Positions 21,983-33,584 of a DNA stretch of 64,000 nucleotides are shown here, in pieces (position 1 is the first letter of the stretch; every line of letters starts with the position of its first letter). The position numbers and the translations under genes are program-made. The DNA is from Calycina herbarum (Eukaryota; Ascomycota; Leotiomycetes; Helotiales; Pezizellaceae). The DNA is taken from NCBI GenBank assembly GCA_001414485.1, contig LLEY01000167.1:1-64000 (forward strand). The letters run 5' to 3'. The notes under the pieces are model-generated. The model had not been told where the DNA came from, searched no databases, and saw nothing but the letters and a program-made list of their open reading frames with translations.

Positions 21983-23859
21983 CTAATCGAATGTTATCTT
22001 TGTAGCCACTTTATCGCTACCTTCCGTGTCCTTGTAAAATGCTCCGTATGCACTGTGCTCCTTCTTCTTCACTGTAGTACCGAACTTGAGTAACTCATCC
22101 GGAACTGGTTGGTTCGCCGCCTTCAAAACATTGATCAAACTAAAATCGGTTAGTGAATTTTCAAAAACCCCAAATTCAAGAAGAGAGAAACTTACGATCC
22201 ACTCTGCGCCTTATCATGCTCCGTAAAAAGCGTAATAGCCAACCCATCCTTCCCCGCTCTCCCCGTCCGTCCAATCCTATGAACATAATCCTCAACCGTA
22301 AGCGGGAAAGTACAATTAATCACCAACTTCACAGCCGGGATATCCAACCCTCTAGCCGCAACATCCGTAGCAACAAGAATAGGAGTCCCCCCAGATTTGA
22401 AAGCTTCCAAACTCCTGGTTCGTTGCTCTTGACTTAGATCTCCGTGGATACCAGCGACTCGGAATCCCTTGGATCGGATGAATCCTTCTATTCTCGTAGC
22501 TTCCTTCTTGTAGAGTGCGAAAACGAGGATTCGATCGTCTTTTTGGGCACCACTTTGGTATTCTTTGAGGAGTTGGAGGACTCGGTATTCCTTGTTTCGG
22601 GGATCGACGACTTCGACCTTTTGGACGATTCTGGTGTTTGCTCGGAGATCTCCAGTTGGGTTGTCTCCAATTGTGACCTTGAGGGGAGTTTTCATAAAGG
22701 TTGAAGCGAGTGCCCGGACGGATTCTGGCCATGTTGCTGTGAACATGAGAGTTTGTCGTTCTTTGGAAGTGGTATTGATAATCTTTCGGATCTCCTCCTC
22801 AAATCCTTTGTCCAACATTCGATCGGCCTCGTCAAGAACAACGTATTTGGCCTTTCCCAAGTTCGCACATCCTTCGTTGATCAAATCGTTCAAACGTCCT
22901 GGTGTAGCAACAACAATATCTGCGGTCTTGAGCATCGTTCTTTGTTGATCCTTTGGTACTCCTCCATAAACACAGACAGCTTGTAATCCAGAAACCTTGG
23001 CCAAGATCATGATTTGTTCATAACTTTGCATTGCCAATTCTCGAGTGGGGGCAACAATCACCGCTCTAGCTCCCTTATTCTTCCCACCTGGCAGAGACAA
23101 AATATGTCGCACACAGGGTACTGCGAATGCCATCGTCTTTCCGGATCCGGTTTCCGCAACACCAATAACATCTCTCCCAGCAGAAAGGTATGGCCAAACC
23201 GCAGCCTGAATCGCAGTTGGGGCTTTGAAAGCCTTGAAAGGCTTCAATTGCGCAGGATCGCTAATAGGTAGGTATTCGAATTTGATAATCGGTCTCAGGG
23301 ACATCGTGGAAGCCAAAGGATCCTTGATCGAAATAAAGTTATCCTTCAAGAACTTGTCGATCTCAGGTTGTGGAAGGGCCGTCAATTCAGGGCTTTCTAT
23401 GTAAAGGTCGCTACTGGTCGAAACACCGATTTTCGCAATGCCATTCGATTCCTCGACCTTCGCAGATTCGGTATTTCCATTCGCCTCTCCATTTTCTTCT
23501 TTGGCAGCTTTCTTCAAAGCCTTTAGTCTAGCTTTCTCTGCCTTCTTCGCACCTTTTGTAGCTTTTGAATCCACGATTTCCTCGGTCACTTCCTCCTTTT
23601 CTTCAACTTCAGCCTCCTTTGGCTCCTTAACCTTCTCTTCCTCCTCCCCAGCAGCTTCCGCAGCCTTCTTCAATTTCTTCTGTCGTTTCCGTTCCTTTCG
23701 CTCGGCCTTGGACTCTTTAGTTTCGACGGTCGCATCATCGGTTGCGCCTTCGACAGCAGGAATCGACTTGCTCTTTCGCTTCTTCTGTTTATGGGAGGTT
23801 TCTGGAACAGACTCCTCTGCATTGGGCAGACCCGTCTCGTCAATCGATCGTTTGGGCAT
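21983..23859 (-). CDS. DBP3: DEAD-box ATP-dependent RNA helicase DBP3
   Basis: Two exons (23859-22196, 22139-21983; 56-bp intron) give 606 residues. A Lys/Glu-rich N-terminus of about 180 residues ([18 protein letters not shown]) precedes a full helicase core: Q motif [14 protein letters not shown], Walker [28 protein letters not shown] in the place of SAT, then [12 protein letters not shown] and [10 protein letters not shown]. Dbp3-type helicases act in the nucleolus in 60S ribosome assembly. The TATWP variant and basic N-terminus fit the Dbp3/Dbp2 group, and the length and N-terminus favour Dbp3. The start at 23859 is chosen because no upstream in-frame ATG exists. Confidence 0.92.
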
Positions 23860-24684
23860 CTTTGCGATTTGTTGTGTGGATCGTAGAGGGGAGGGATTGG
23901 GATAGGTGCGGGACTGGAAATTTTTAGTCTGGAGGCTTGCGATAAGAAAAAATTCTGTTCGGCGATAAGGGTGCTTCACTACTGGCAAGGAAGTGAAAAG
24001 CGGCAGTGTGGGTATCTCTTATGGGTAACATTTCAATATAAATTACTAGTTTTTAAATCATCTGAAATGTATCCTTGAGGTTATTTGAAATCACATCACA
24101 TTTCAAGTCGCAATTCCACTGGAAAAGAGTTTGGAGAATGGATCTTATTGTTCCAAACTTCTAACACAACTCAAAATATTATCCTAACAGTTTGGAACGT
24201 GTAAAATATTAACCAATTCATATGGGACAGTTGATAGTGATTCTCCTAGAAGATTTGGGGTAACGGTTTGAATTGTGCTAGAAATCTAGAAGACTTTTAT
24301 TTCTCCGGTCCTCGGGACATGGTGTATTCAGAGATCAAAATTCGCAACTCCAGTGTTCATTTAGAATGCTGTCAAATTGTAAATATAAGACTGATAGAGT
24401 GGTGTCGATTGATCTTCATTGACGCTGCAATAGTAAAAAGTTTGTGTACATGAAAACCCAGGTCATATCGCAAAGACTGCGCCCACCATACTCCAAATAA
24501 GAATCACCTCCCACTCAAGTGAAAGTGGTGGTCAGCCTGTGAGAGCCCCTTGCCCTAATTACAGTCTGATGCCTCTACAGGCCGCATAAAAAAGTATGCA
24601 GCTGGCAAACTAGAACTTTTCCTTCGTTCCTTCCTAATCCCATCCTTCACACATCCATCCCCGGTATTCGCGCAAAATTCTTCC
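23860..24684. other. Intergenic
   Basis: About 820 bases between DBP3's start and ISU1's stop. It is AT-rich, with no credible frame or repeat. The 5' region of DBP3 is GC-moderate up to about 24000. Confidence 0.45.
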
Positions 24685-25347
24685 TTATGCTGTGGCAGTC
24701 TGAGAAGCGGCAGATTCAATAGCATCGATCGTGGGCATCTTCGCGCCGGTTCCTCCTAGGTCTGTTGAGCGAGCGTTAGGGTTCTTGGTGTAGTAGTTTG
24801 AGATGGCGGATTTGATAGCGTCTTCGGCAAGCATAGAGCAATGTACTAAGTAAAAAATTAGCATTCCCATCTTTCTAAATATAACAATACTGATGATAAT
24901 AGACTTACACTTAACCGGAGGCAAGCACAGCTCCTTTGCAATCTCAGTATTTCTAATTCGTCCGGCCTCCTCCAGAGTCATTCCCCTAACCAACTCTGTA
25001 AGATAAGACGAAGAGGCAATAGCGGATCCACATCCAAAAGTCTTGAATTTAACGTCCGAGATGGTGTTATTGTTTGGATCGACTCTAATCTGGAGCTTCA
25101 TCACATCTCCGCATGCCGGAGCACCAACAAGTCCAGTTCCAACATCAGTATCCGTCTTGGGCATGCTACCGACATTGCGCGGCCGTGAGTAGTGGTCAAT
25201 GACCTTTTCGTGGTATTGTCTTCGTCCAGCAACTGCGATAGGGGAGGTGACAGCAGGGCTTGCGAGTCTGAGTGATGGTCGAACAGAGGTGGCGGATATC
25301 GCTCTTCCGACAGCGCGGGGTGAGTTGAGCAAACTGCGACGGAACAT
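24685..25347 (-). CDS. ISU1: Mitochondrial iron-sulfur cluster scaffold protein (IscU/Isu1)
   Basis: Exons 25347-24909 and 24845-24685 give 199 residues. An Arg/Ser-rich N-terminus (MFRRSLLNSPRAVGR) acts as mitochondrial presequence. The mature part has YHEKVIDHYSRPRNVG, then the three conserved cluster-binding cysteines in APACGDVMK, FGCGSAIASSS and LHCSMLAEDAI, with the co-chaperone-binding LPPVK just before the last. The third Cys region is made only by correct splicing. The 63-bp intron is in frame and has no stop, so an unspliced message would insert 21 residues between LPPVK and HCS. It is essential for Fe-S protein assembly in the mitochondrial matrix. Confidence 0.95.
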   Translation of the reverse strand: MFRRSLLNSPRAVGRAISATSVRPSLRLASPAVTSPIAVAGRRQYHEKVIDHYSRPRNVGSMPKTDTDVGTGLVGAPACGDVMKLQIRVDPNNNTISDVKFKTFGCGSAIASSSYLTELVRGMTLEEAGRIRNTEIAKELCLPPVKCKSIIISIVIFRKMGMLIFYLVHCSMLAEDAIKSAISNYYTKNPNARSTDLGGTGAKMPTIDAIESAASQTATA

Positions 25348-27170
25348 TTTGATGGGAGAGTATTTGTTTGGATGGCAAGTAGGTGGTAGTCGTTATATGG
25401 AATTGTTTCTGACGAGGTTGGAATGACTGTGAGGATTTGTTTGTCGTGGTGTTGATAGGTAATTGATGGAGAAGAGGAGGTCCGTTCTAGTCTTTGGAAA
25501 TCTTTATGACGCTACCGTCGCAAGGCCGACAAATCAGAAGCGGAGAATGGAAATCCCCGGTTAAGCCGAGGCCGAGATTTGTGAGTGCCTGAGGCTGCAC
25601 TTCACAATTCACTCATCTCACTTCTCTCTGGGCATCTCTGAATAAAACAACGAACAAGGGAAAATTGGAATGTGGTTGTATTTCTTAGGAGATCTCGAGT
25701 CATTTCCAACTGGAAAAATATGGAAATATATAGAAACTAAGAAATGAGATTTTTGCAGTGACTCCACAACACCCGAAGAATAAATTGCCAACAACACTTT
25801 CCCTCACCGCAAACTCCACCCTCTACCTTCACCAAACTTCTAGGAGAAGGAGGAAAAGAAGAAAAAAGTGAAAAAAGTGAAAAAAGCGAGTCTCCCAACC
25901 CACCTTAAACCCCCGACCATCCCAAAACAATGCATTCATGAACATGCGAGGAGATAAGAAGGAGCCTGTGCATCTCAATGTGTTCGCGTATCGATACAGG
26001 ATTTTCTTATATATTCTTCCAGAGACGTTATATGGTCGGAGGGGTTTAGGAGTTTTTTGAATAATGCAAGGTGGACTGCGTTGACGACGGAAGGAGAAAG
26101 TTTAGATAAGGTGATAGAGAGGAATGGAAGAAGGAGAGAAGGGGGAACGCGAAAGTTTTAAATATTTGAGTTAGACCATTCCACTTGATCCTTCTTTCCT
26201 TCCCTGTTTGAGAGATTTGACCCTGGGTCGTGATCGTGATCGTGGTCGTTCCTTCCTCGTTGAGGCTCTTTCGTCTACCAACGATCACCACTCAAATCCA
26301 AGAAGGGAAGGAACGACTGACCTCATCCAGATTAACAACCCCTCGCCCTCCCATTCATATTACATGGTCTAGGTCGTGGTGGCGGTAGTTACTTCCGCGT
26401 TGATCTTAAGACCAGGTCGTTCCTTGCTTGTCGGTGCTCCACCTGGTCAACAACGCAACCAAGAAGGGATACAACTAATCTCATTTATAATGCGACCTTG
26501 CACAAACTAAAGTATACCTTTAAGAAAAGGTGTTTAGTATACAAACTTTACACTCTGAGATTGAAGATAGATATTCAGAACTCTGGGGGGGAAGATACCG
26601 GAGTACAGTTTATAAAAAATGGGGCAAAATGAATAAGATAACAACCACAACCACGAGCTCAGATTTCCCTCTTATACCCGATTTATCACCATTTAAATAT
26701 GTCGCATGACCTATGGTGCCAGGAGAAGGTTTGAGTCTTTGGACTTACTACATACTTAACCCCCCCTTTCGATTTTCAACGGCGAATTAAATCCCGATAC
26801 TTCGTGGAGAAAATAGGTGCAGCATATTGAACCGGACTGTAGATGATCTTAGCAGCAGTTTGCTTTATAAATAATAGATATACAGGAAAATTTCAACTTC
26901 ATCACAGCAGAATGAAACCATGGACGAAGATTTAGGGGGCGCGTCAAACAATACGAACGAGCAAACTACTCAATTAGACAATATTCTTGCCATGAGACTT
27001 AAAGAGTCAGTCATACTACTCGACTGCCAAACAAGAATGCTCCTGGCTAAATTTAATGCCTTTAGCAACAGAAAGATCTCAATTGCGCGAACAGTTCCAC
27101 GTGACCTGACTGATTTGAGGACTTGAAAAAGAGGTCGTCAACCCAGGACCAACATCGCAAAAACAATACA
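25348..27170. other. Gene-poor stretch with a diverged repeat pair
   Basis: 1.8 kb without a well supported gene. Runs of A and polypurine (gtgaaaaaagtg) occur near 25860. A diverged direct repeat (26243-26330 and 26414-26484) shares ggtcgttcctt, caagaaggga and ctcat. A 67-codon frame at 26920-27126 has no recognisable motif. Confidence 0.45.
26243..26484 (+). repeat. Diverged direct repeat pair
   Basis: Two units of about 75-90 bases (26243-26330, 26414-26484) begin ggtcgttcctt and share accaacga/caacgca, caagaaggga and a terminal ctcat. The first unit is also partly self-complementary (gtcgttcctt against aaggaacgac). Confidence 0.5.
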
Positions 27171-27697
27171 ATGTCTCGCCCGGTGTACCTAATCATCTAC
27201 CACTCTCCCATATTTGCAGCCCACTGGGCGTTGTGGCTACCAAACATAGAAAAAGAAGAAGAGGAAAGAAAGATAGGCAAAATCATCAACGTTCAAGGCA
27301 GCCCCAGTGAAGGCTTCATCCACGAATTCGAAAGAAACCACGACCTATCAACAGAGACTCGAAGCCATTCCCTGAAACAGCTATGCGAGATCAACAAATA
27401 CCTTGTTCTAGAGAATGACGACGAGTACAGCAACGATGATATACCGCGAGACAAGTTGGAGCAATTGGCGCGGAAAGTGGACGCGCCAGGCCCGAGTCTC
27501 AGGCCACCTAGATCAGTATGTAAAAGTACAGATATGTAGATATATAATTGTGCTGATGAGAATTGCAGACATTGAAGACAAGAATCAAGATACAGAACTG
27601 CCAGACTTGGTTGCTGCAGTTTGTAACTTTGATGGTTGAGGATGGCGTGTTTCCAAAGGAGGCTTTGACGGAGCTGGAAAGAGCACCAAAAAACTAG
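27171..27697 (+). CDS. DUF6914-like fungal protein
   Basis: Two exons (27171-27515, 27569-27697; 53-bp intron) join in phase to 157 residues. It begins MSRPVYLIIYHSPIFAAHW, has LWLPNIE, a segment of the type FERNHDLS, and after the splice the compact motif RIKIQNCQTWLLQFV followed by the terminal ELERAPKN. This arrangement is that of small fungal proteins of the DUF6914 type, whose function is unknown. The downstream exon is recovered only by splicing; without it the frame stops six codons into the intron. The start is the first Met that gives the family N-terminus. Confidence 0.75.
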
Positions 27698-28196
27698 TGA
27701 TGAGGATTTTGGAGGAAGAAAGACTGAAAAGGGTTATGTTATTGACCTGATGAAAGAGTTAAACTTGGAAGGGCGTTGGAGAAAAGAATTTGGTTATTAA
27801 GAAATTGAAGAGATTAAGGCGGATGTACACTTGCGGATTTTCGGCAAGACCTGCCTCAAATTAGATGTGCAGCAAGATAGCTCTTGCCATTTTGACTTAT
27901 TAACCCAGATCATTTGGGACAATCATGTTCCATTGTTCTAGATATCTGGGGCAATATTTTAAAATTGTCCTAAATGACTAGAATAATGTTTCAAATTGTT
28001 CCAAATGTTTAGGATAACGTAGAAAGCTTTTGAAGCCAGCATTTCACCATGTGGCTGAAGGGAATATATTTCGGATTAATAATTGGCCGATGTGGCTGAC
28101 ACCAACCGCTTATTGCCCCTCATCTGCCTTGGAGCTCTCCCCTAGTTACTCAAGCTTCACAACACCAGTCCGCCAGCAACAATACAGCCCAACAGG
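27698..28196. other. Intergenic, 5' region of UBP14
   Basis: Near 27910-28015 three similar short motifs (aattgtcctaaatg, aattgttccaaatg and similar) recur. Otherwise nothing recognised. Confidence 0.4.
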
Positions 28197-30944
28197 ATGT
28201 CTTGCAAGCACGTTAACTCTCCTGGTATGTCTTTTCTACAGTCGCGTTCAACAAAATAAGCTATCATGTTTCTCACAAGCTAACAAAACTACTAGAATTA
28301 CGGGTTCCCGGGCCTATCCAGTCGGTATATAGAGAGGACTGCACTCAGTGCTTTGATTCTATTGTGAGCCTCTTCCTTCAGTGATAGATAGCCCTATCGC
28401 ACGCTAACTTGCACAGGACGATCTGCTGGGGCTTGATGTTTGCCTTTACTGCTTCAATGGCGGTTGTACCGCAGATAGGCAGCATGCAGCCCTTCATTAC
28501 GCTACGAGAAACCATCCTCTGGTACTGAATATCAGAAGAACACGAAAGGTTGTGGTTCGCGATGAGCCGCCACAGAAGATATCGAAGCTATCAATTGCCG
28601 CTGAGACCGAAGCCGATCGATACGACTATACCACGACCGTTCGATGCTACGAATGCAACGTTGATGATGTTGATAAGACGAGTGGAAAGTTGCCTACTGT
28701 GGTGGAAGGAGTTTTGAAGGCAAATACGTTCTCCAGACAAGAGGAGGTCAAGGCCTGGGAGCAGGAGTTTACCTCTTGCGAGCACATTCTTATTCTGCAG
28801 CAAGAGCCTGCCAGGCAAATTCAATCCCAGGACTTGGGTCATTGCTCTCTCTGCGATCTGCAAGAGAATCTGTGGCTCTGCCTTCAGTGTGGAAACCTTG
28901 GTTGTGGCCGTGCTCAATTCGGAGGACTGAAGGGACATTCGCATGGCCTGGAACATAAGAATCGGACAGAGCACGCAGTTGCTGTTAAACTTGGTTCCAT
29001 TACGCCGGAGGGAACAGCAGACGTCTACTGTTATCAATGCGACGAGGAGCGAATCGATGAGGACCTCGGAAAGCATCTTGCGCATTGGGGGATCATTTTG
29101 GCTGAGCGACAAAAGACGGAAAAGAGTTTGACGGAAATGCAGGTTGAGGAGAACTTGCGGTGGGAGTTTTCGATGACAGACGAGGAAGGCCATGAGCTTG
29201 AGAAGTTGTTTGGGAAGGACTTTACTGGACTAAAAAATCTCGGAAACAGCTGTTATCTGGCCAGCACTCTGCAGTGTCTGTTTGCATTACCTCAATTCCA
29301 AGCTCGATATTACCTACCGGATGCGGATCTTCCAAACGTCGTGGATCCTGCTGAAGATATTGAAACCCAACTTCGAAAATTGGCCGATGGGCTAATCTCT
29401 GGCCGATATTCGAAATCGGATCCAGACGTATCTCCAGCCCAAAGCTCAGGGGAGGTTGCATATCAAAGAGGTCTTGCGCCAGCAATGTTGAAGCATCTTA
29501 TTGGAAGAGGCCATGCCGAATTTTCCACAATGCGACAACAAGATGCTTTCGAGTTCCTACTTCACGTCTTCAAACTCATTACTCGCTCTAAACATACGGC
29601 CCCTCAACAAGACCCGACAAACTCCTTCCGATTTGTTATGGAGCAACGTCTACAATGTCTCAGCTGCAAAAAGGTTCGCTATAGAACGGATGAACAAGAC
29701 AACATATCGGTTCCTGTTCCCATTCGGAAAATCTCGCAGCAGGCTGGAGATGAGGATAAGAAAGATGAGTATGAACCCGTGACCTTGAAGGAATGCCTTG
29801 ATATTTTTACCTCCGAAGAGCACGTTGAACTCACGTGCTCTGCATGTGGTAGTAAGGATGGGTTCTCAAAGCGATCTCTATTTAAGACCTTCCCTGAAGT
29901 TCTCGCTGTCAACGCCAGACGCTTCAATTTGATCAATTGGGTACCCACCAAGGTCGATATTCCGGTGGTTGTTGGCGATGAACCATTTCTCCTCGACAGC
30001 TACAAGTCTCCAGGAAAGCAAGACTCGGAGGACTTGTTGCCGGACGATGGTAGTGATAGCGCTCCTAAATTTACAGCGAATCCTGGCATTGTGGAGCAAT
30101 TGGAAGCTATGGGATTCCCCCGTACTCGATGCGAGAAAGCCTTACACGCAACGGGCAATTCAGACGCAGATGCGGCGATGAATTGGCTCTTTTCTCATAT
30201 GGAGGACCCTGATATCGACGAGCCTATTAATCTTGGCGGTGCCCCTGTTACTGCTGGGTCAGCTGATCCTGCTCGTATTGCTTCGCTTGGTGAGATGGGT
30301 TTTGGACCGCCACAGGCACGCAAAGCTTTGAAGGAGACTGGAGGAGATGTGGAGAGAGCTATAGAATGGCTATTTAGTCATCCCGATGAGCAAGGTGATT
30401 TCGACGACGATACTCCAGCTGTGGCCGTGGAGAAGAAGGATCCTGGTAGTAATGATCTCCCTGCAAAGTTCCAGTTGCACTCTATCATTTGCCACAAAGG
30501 ATCTAGTATTCATGCTGGGTAAGTCTTTCCTTTTTTAATCCCATTGTACGAAAGATTTAGCGAAATGGCAAAGTCGAACTGTTCATTCTTCGAGACCATC
30601 TCGCACAACGTCTTCTATTGTGCGAAGTGGTTTCGGAGAACGGCAAATTCAAAATGTCGATTGTTCGAAACCATTTCGCACAACATAAGTTATTGTGCGG
30701 TATGGGTTCGAACAAGCAGTGATTCTTCGAGATAACCTAGAACAATTGTTTTCAAGCAAACACTGGTAATTGTTCCGAACCAAGCTAACATGATTCTAGT
30801 CACTACGTTGCCTTCATCAGAAAAGCTATTCCTGGTGTGGATTCGCCAGCCTGGGTCCTCTATAACGACGAAAAGGTAGTTAGAGCTCTGGATGTTGAGG
30901 AAATGAAGAAGTTCGCATACGTTTACTTCTTCCAGCGTATTTGA
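28197..30944 (+). CDS. UBP14: Ubiquitin carboxyl-terminal hydrolase, UBP14/USP5 family
   Basis: Four exons (28197-28224, 28296-28363, 28417-30518, 30800-30944) sum to 781 codons. Domains in order: a degenerate zinc-finger region with CTQCFDSI and VCLYCFNGGC; the canonical ZnF-UBP with CSLCDLQENLWLCLQCG and GHSHGLEH that reads free ubiquitin C-termini; the catalytic Cys box GLKNLGNSCYL; QQDAFEFL; a CxxC pair (CLSC and TCSAC); two UBA domains (EQLEAMGFPRTRCEKAL and ASLGEMGFGPPQARKAL); and the His box HYVAFIRK made by the last splice. This family disassembles unanchored ubiquitin chains. The last intron (281 bp) is unusually long for this window and carries a tandem repeat. Confidence 0.95.
30560..30713. 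repeat. Tandem hairpin repeat inside the last UBP14 intron
   Basis: Two imperfect units of about 76 bases. Each contains ggcaaa, gttc, cga(g/a)accat, then cgcacaac and ttgtgcg, which can pair as a small hairpin. It accounts for most of the extra length of this intron. Confidence 0.7.
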
Positions 30945-31242
30945 GGGGGGATTTGTCGTGTATTTGAGCGTTGAGCGGGCGGCGTTTGGAGATAGACATT
31001 GAAAAAGTATGGGGTTGGTTGACTGCAATATGGGTGTTGATGAGTAGACAAATTACGAAAAGCTCTTTGTGAGCGAAGCTGCACAAGCATTATGAGGACG
31101 AAGGAACAAAAATACATGATCATTCTTTGATATTGACGGTGTTTTGCTATAGAGTATCGTGCCCATGTGAACCCTCACCTCTTTTTTGATTCCAAACTAC
31201 CTTGAATACTCGGTTCAAAACTAACAGAAAGTATAGACTCGA

Positions 31243-32487
31243 TCAAGTCAGAGGTATAGGGCACCCAAGGTTTTCCATCGCCAAGCCTAGCTTCGACGAG
31301 GCAAATTGAAGAACCCCCAGCAACGGAGCAATCACACCATTAAGCGACGACGGTATCTGGCTAGTCGCAATTTGATATATAAGACAGAGAGTTCCCTCTG
31401 GCGTTCCTCCCAGCACACCATTCTGAATGGGGCCATGATTAGCCGGCATAAACCCCTGACCGGTATTGCCACCGAACAGGACTGGATGCTTCAGATACAT
31501 CGCCAAAAGCTGCCCAGCAATGTCGACTGTAGTGTATGGCTCGACACGATTCGTCCAGTCGTCGGGAATTCTTTCAGGTACAGATTTGTACGATCCATCA
31601 CTTTGTTTGTCTGCCCCGAAGAAGGTGCTGATTGTGAACTCGTCGGGAGCATAACCTCGAGTTCCAGAAGGCATCAGCTCATACAAGAATGAAGCAGCTC
31701 CGAAAATTAAAAGGCCATGGGGGCCAAGTTCAAAGTTTGGATTGTCTCTGATGGATTGCTGATACCGTTCGTAACGGTATTTCGCGAGGTTATCGAGGTT
31801 GTAGTCACCTCCCGTTGAGTCTGCCATCATCTTGTACAGGGTGCCATTGAAGTTGAAGTTATCCCCATTCCCCAAGAAGAAATCATTGCGAGTAAGCGAA
31901 GTATCGGATTCAAATTTGTTGTGGCCATCTAATCCCGGCTCCGACCCAGTAAGTAGGGGAGCAAAAGATGTTCGAGAAGTCGCTTCACAGCCTATTGATA
32001 ATTTCTCCGTTACAACATCGCCATCTGATACTGTCAAGCCAAGCACGGCGAGCACAACAGCAAGATCGTACCCGACATTGTAGATGTTTTGCTGGGCATC
32101 AACAAGTTCGCTGAATGTTGTGATTCCGTCGTGGGCTAGGAAATTGTGGTTTGCTGCTGCGTTTAGACCTGGACATGGACCGCGGATGTCGTTGGGTCCT
32201 GGGGGGGTGTATTGATGTGCGTGGTCTCCAATCGCTGGGACTAAGAAACCGCCTACTCCACGCCCTGGCAGACCGTTTTGGGCGTTGTTGTAGGGGAATT
32301 GGGGGGTTATTCCTGGTGCTGGGACATGGTTCGGATTGAAAGGACATGTTACTGGCCCTCCTGGGTTGCTTCCACCGGATTGCTGGCGCTTGAGGAGGTT
32401 GGAGTCTACACCGGGTATCTTTGAGACGAATGGAAAAGACATGACGACATGTCCCAGGAGAACGAGGGAGAGAAGTATGATATTCAT
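31243..32487 (-). CDS. Secreted heme-thiolate peroxidase (chloroperoxidase/unspecific peroxygenase family)
   Basis: A single-exon gene of 414 residues. It begins with a signal peptide (MNIILLSLVLLGHVVMSFPF). The proximal heme-thiolate motif PCPGLNAAANH supplies the axial Cys, as in chloroperoxidase and peroxygenases. Further on are a Glu/Asp-rich helix and several N-glycosylation sequons (NGT). The family oxygenates or halogenates organic substrates with H2O2 outside the cell. A peroxygenase function is likelier than halogenation, but this cannot be decided from sequence. The start at 32487 is chosen because it begins the signal peptide. It is convergent with UBP14. Confidence 0.9.
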   Translation of the reverse strand: MNIILLSLVLLGHVVMSFPFVSKIPGVDSNLLKRQQSGGSNPGGPVTCPFNPNHVPAPGITPQFPYNNAQNGLPGRGVGGFLVPAIGDHAHQYTPPGPNDIRGPCPGLNAAANHNFLAHDGITTFSELVDAQQNIYNVGYDLAVVLAVLGLTVSDGDVVTEKLSIGCEATSRTSFAPLLTGSEPGLDGHNKFESDTSLTRNDFFLGNGDNFNFNGTLYKMMADSTGGDYNLDNLAKYRYERYQQSIRDNPNFELGPHGLLIFGAASFLYELMPSGTRGYAPDEFTISTFFGADKQSDGSYKSVPERIPDDWTNRVEPYTTVDIAGQLLAMYLKHPVLFGGNTGQGFMPANHGPIQNGVLGGTPEGTLCLIYQIATSQIPSSLNGVIAPLLGVLQFASSKLGLAMENLGCPIPLT

Positions 32488-33584
32488 CTTGTAAAGTGGA
32501 GGTGTTGCGAGTTTGTTGTTGAGTGAAGTTAAATATGAACAGGAGAAAATACACAACAACCAGAGCCGGTCTACTCCTTTATACGCCCTCGGTCTTGCGA
32601 CTTTCCTAAGAAACAATGACGAACTTTCGAACTAAGAGGCTTGTAGCACTTGGCAAGCGGGCCTTCTATTTCCTTTCACGCGTACAGGCGATCGAAATCC
32701 CACACTTTACCATCTGAGTGGAGAGAAGGCTGTCACACAAGCTCGGAACGGACTCATCCCGACAACAGGCGAAACCGGCTCAGCTGTCAAAATGGCTTTT
32801 GAGATATTTGAAATACAGGTTCCATACCAATCAATCTCTCTGATGGGACACTCAGCTAGACAGCCACAAGATTTATGGTGAGACGAATGAGACCCGAGGC
32901 ATTTGTTATTAGAGGAGAGAGATACAGAATATCTCTTGTGATACTTTGTCACCTTTTTTCTTGGAAGCTGCTCGTCATTATACCATTTCTGCGGAAGTTG
33001 TGTCAGAAGCAGACAAGAAGGAAGCAGCAGGATACATCTTTAAGACAAGAGTTCAAATTGGAAGTGCAAGTAAAGATACAGAAGCACAAAAACAATTGAA
33101 GACTATTGTTTTGCGGATTTCCTTCTATGTTGTCGAAGATCTCGCAAAATTCGCTCTCCACCTCTTCAAGTCACTTCCAAAAGTCCTTCTCAACCTCGTC
33201 CAGGACTTGAAAAGAGTTCCAATGATTTTCTTTCCATTGGAAAATCAGACGTTTCTGCGTGGAGAGTATAGTGATTCTCGACGGTAAGACAAAGCGTCAA
33301 GCGGCCTAGCCTTATTGATGGAGTGTTCAGAAAGCAAATTTTCTGCCCGCGTGCTTAGAGATAGTGATGAACCTGAAGTGAGTTGCCGGCCCTCACTCCC
33401 GACCGAATCAGCTGCCTCGCTGGGGTGGAACATTCGACCGCGATGAGACAGCTCAACCTGAACAGAAGGCTGGTTGGTATTCGTGGCTATCAAATAACCG
33501 ATACACCGTGCTTTCGGTTGTTTATTTATCATTATTACGAATAAATAAAATGCGATGTAAGAGCACAAAATTCCTCTTCAAAGC
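32488..33584. other. Intergenic, no supported gene
   Basis: A plus-strand frame of 113 codons at 32946-33287 has no motif and no neighbouring exon that I can join. A 107-codon minus-strand frame at 33245-33568 likewise. Possibly a decayed gene. Confidence 0.4.

Noticed and set aside
18471..25347. A secondary-metabolite cluster around the 2OG oxygenase
   Set aside because: Its neighbours (RFT1, DBP3, ISU1) are housekeeping genes and no synthase or transporter is near.
26920..27126. Frame of 67 codons upstream of the DUF6914-like gene
   Set aside because: No recognisable motif, and the downstream family starts at its own Met; no splice joins them convincingly.
32946..33287. Frame of 113 codons between the peroxidase and the aminopeptidase pseudogene
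   Set aside because: No motif, no signal peptide and no adjoining exon; could be chance or a relic.
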